A program made the translations under genes and the position numbers. Below the pieces are notes generated by a model. The model was given only the letters and a program-made list of their open reading frames with translations, did not search any database and had not been told where the DNA came from. DNA of 5,203 nucleotides, from contig CAKUTF010000074.1 in assembly GCA_934691725.1 (NCBI GenBank), forward strand, positions 1 to 5,203, read 5' to 3'. Source of the stretch: an uncultured Fibrobacter sp. (GTDB lineage Bacteria; Fibrobacterota; Fibrobacteria; Fibrobacterales; Fibrobacteraceae). Positions 5,151 to 5,203 of this stretch are shown here, in pieces; position 1 is the stretch's first letter, and every line of letters begins with the position of its first letter.

Positions 5151-5203
5151 CCGGTTTAGCCTTCTGGCGTTGCGCCCCCGACAAACAGGGAATCCCTTGG
5201 CTA
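5151..5203. other. Fold-rich non-coding stretch cut by the window end
   Basis: I see no credible coding frame. It holds TAGCC (5157-5161) matched by GGCTA (5199-5203), enclosing a small perfect hairpin GGCG-TTG-CGCC (5166-5176) and the short palindrome GGGAATCCC (5188-5196). GGCTA also occurs in the loop side of the preceding hairpin (5136-5140). It may be the 3' end of a structured transcript, a genomic repeat or an element end; I do not recognise it. Confidence 0.3.

Noticed and set aside
5126..5203. tRNA or other known small RNA on either strand at the right edge
   Set aside because: There is no T-loop GGTTCGA-like motif, no anticodon arm and no match to tmRNA, SRP RNA or RNase P RNA cores that I could recognise.

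Overview
The window reads as ordinary chromosomal DNA of a Gram-negative-type bacterium with medium GC (roughly half G+C by eye). The long anaerobe/Bacteroides-type class II aldolase and the general protein style suggest the Fibrobacterota/Bacteroidota (FCB) side of the tree, and Fibrobacter is my best guess. That is an impression from protein similarity recalled from memory, not a database result.

Layout. (1) Positions 2-919 (+) hold the 3' end of a hybrid sensor kinase or multidomain phosphorelay protein: most of a receiver domain, an HPt domain and a helical tail. (2) Positions 916-1158 (-) hold a small zinc-ribbon protein with a C-terminal membrane anchor; its stop codon overlaps the kinase stop tail to tail. 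(3) Positions 1230-2246 (-) hold a complete class II fructose-bisphosphate aldolase, followed by a clear intrinsic terminator at 1171-1204. (4) Positions 2247-2526 form a 280-base divergent control region between the aldolase and clpB. It contains a hairpin in the aldolase leader, a 10-bp direct repeat, inverted GTTTC/GAAAC half-sites, A/T tracts and a full match to the sigma-54 promoter consensus aimed at clpB. (5) Positions 2527-5076 (+) hold a complete ClpB disaggregase with a perfect Shine-Dalgarno sequence. (6) Positions 5077-5203 are non-coding: a 12-bp terminator hairpin for clpB, a second 9-bp hairpin with a T tract on the minus strand, and a fold-rich stretch cut by the window end.

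How the parts relate. The genes do not form one pathway: they are signalling, an unknown small membrane protein, glycolysis/gluconeogenesis and protein disaggregation. Intrinsic terminators separate fba from the zinc-ribbon gene and clpB from whatever lies to the right. The minus-strand terminator at 5130-5150 implies a convergent unit coming in from the right.

I see no phage, CRISPR, defence, toxin-antitoxin or biosynthetic system. The most interesting signal is regulatory: a candidate sigma-54 promoter with possible enhancer sites in front of a heat-shock chaperone gene, followed by a short leader whose hairpin abuts the ribosome-binding site.
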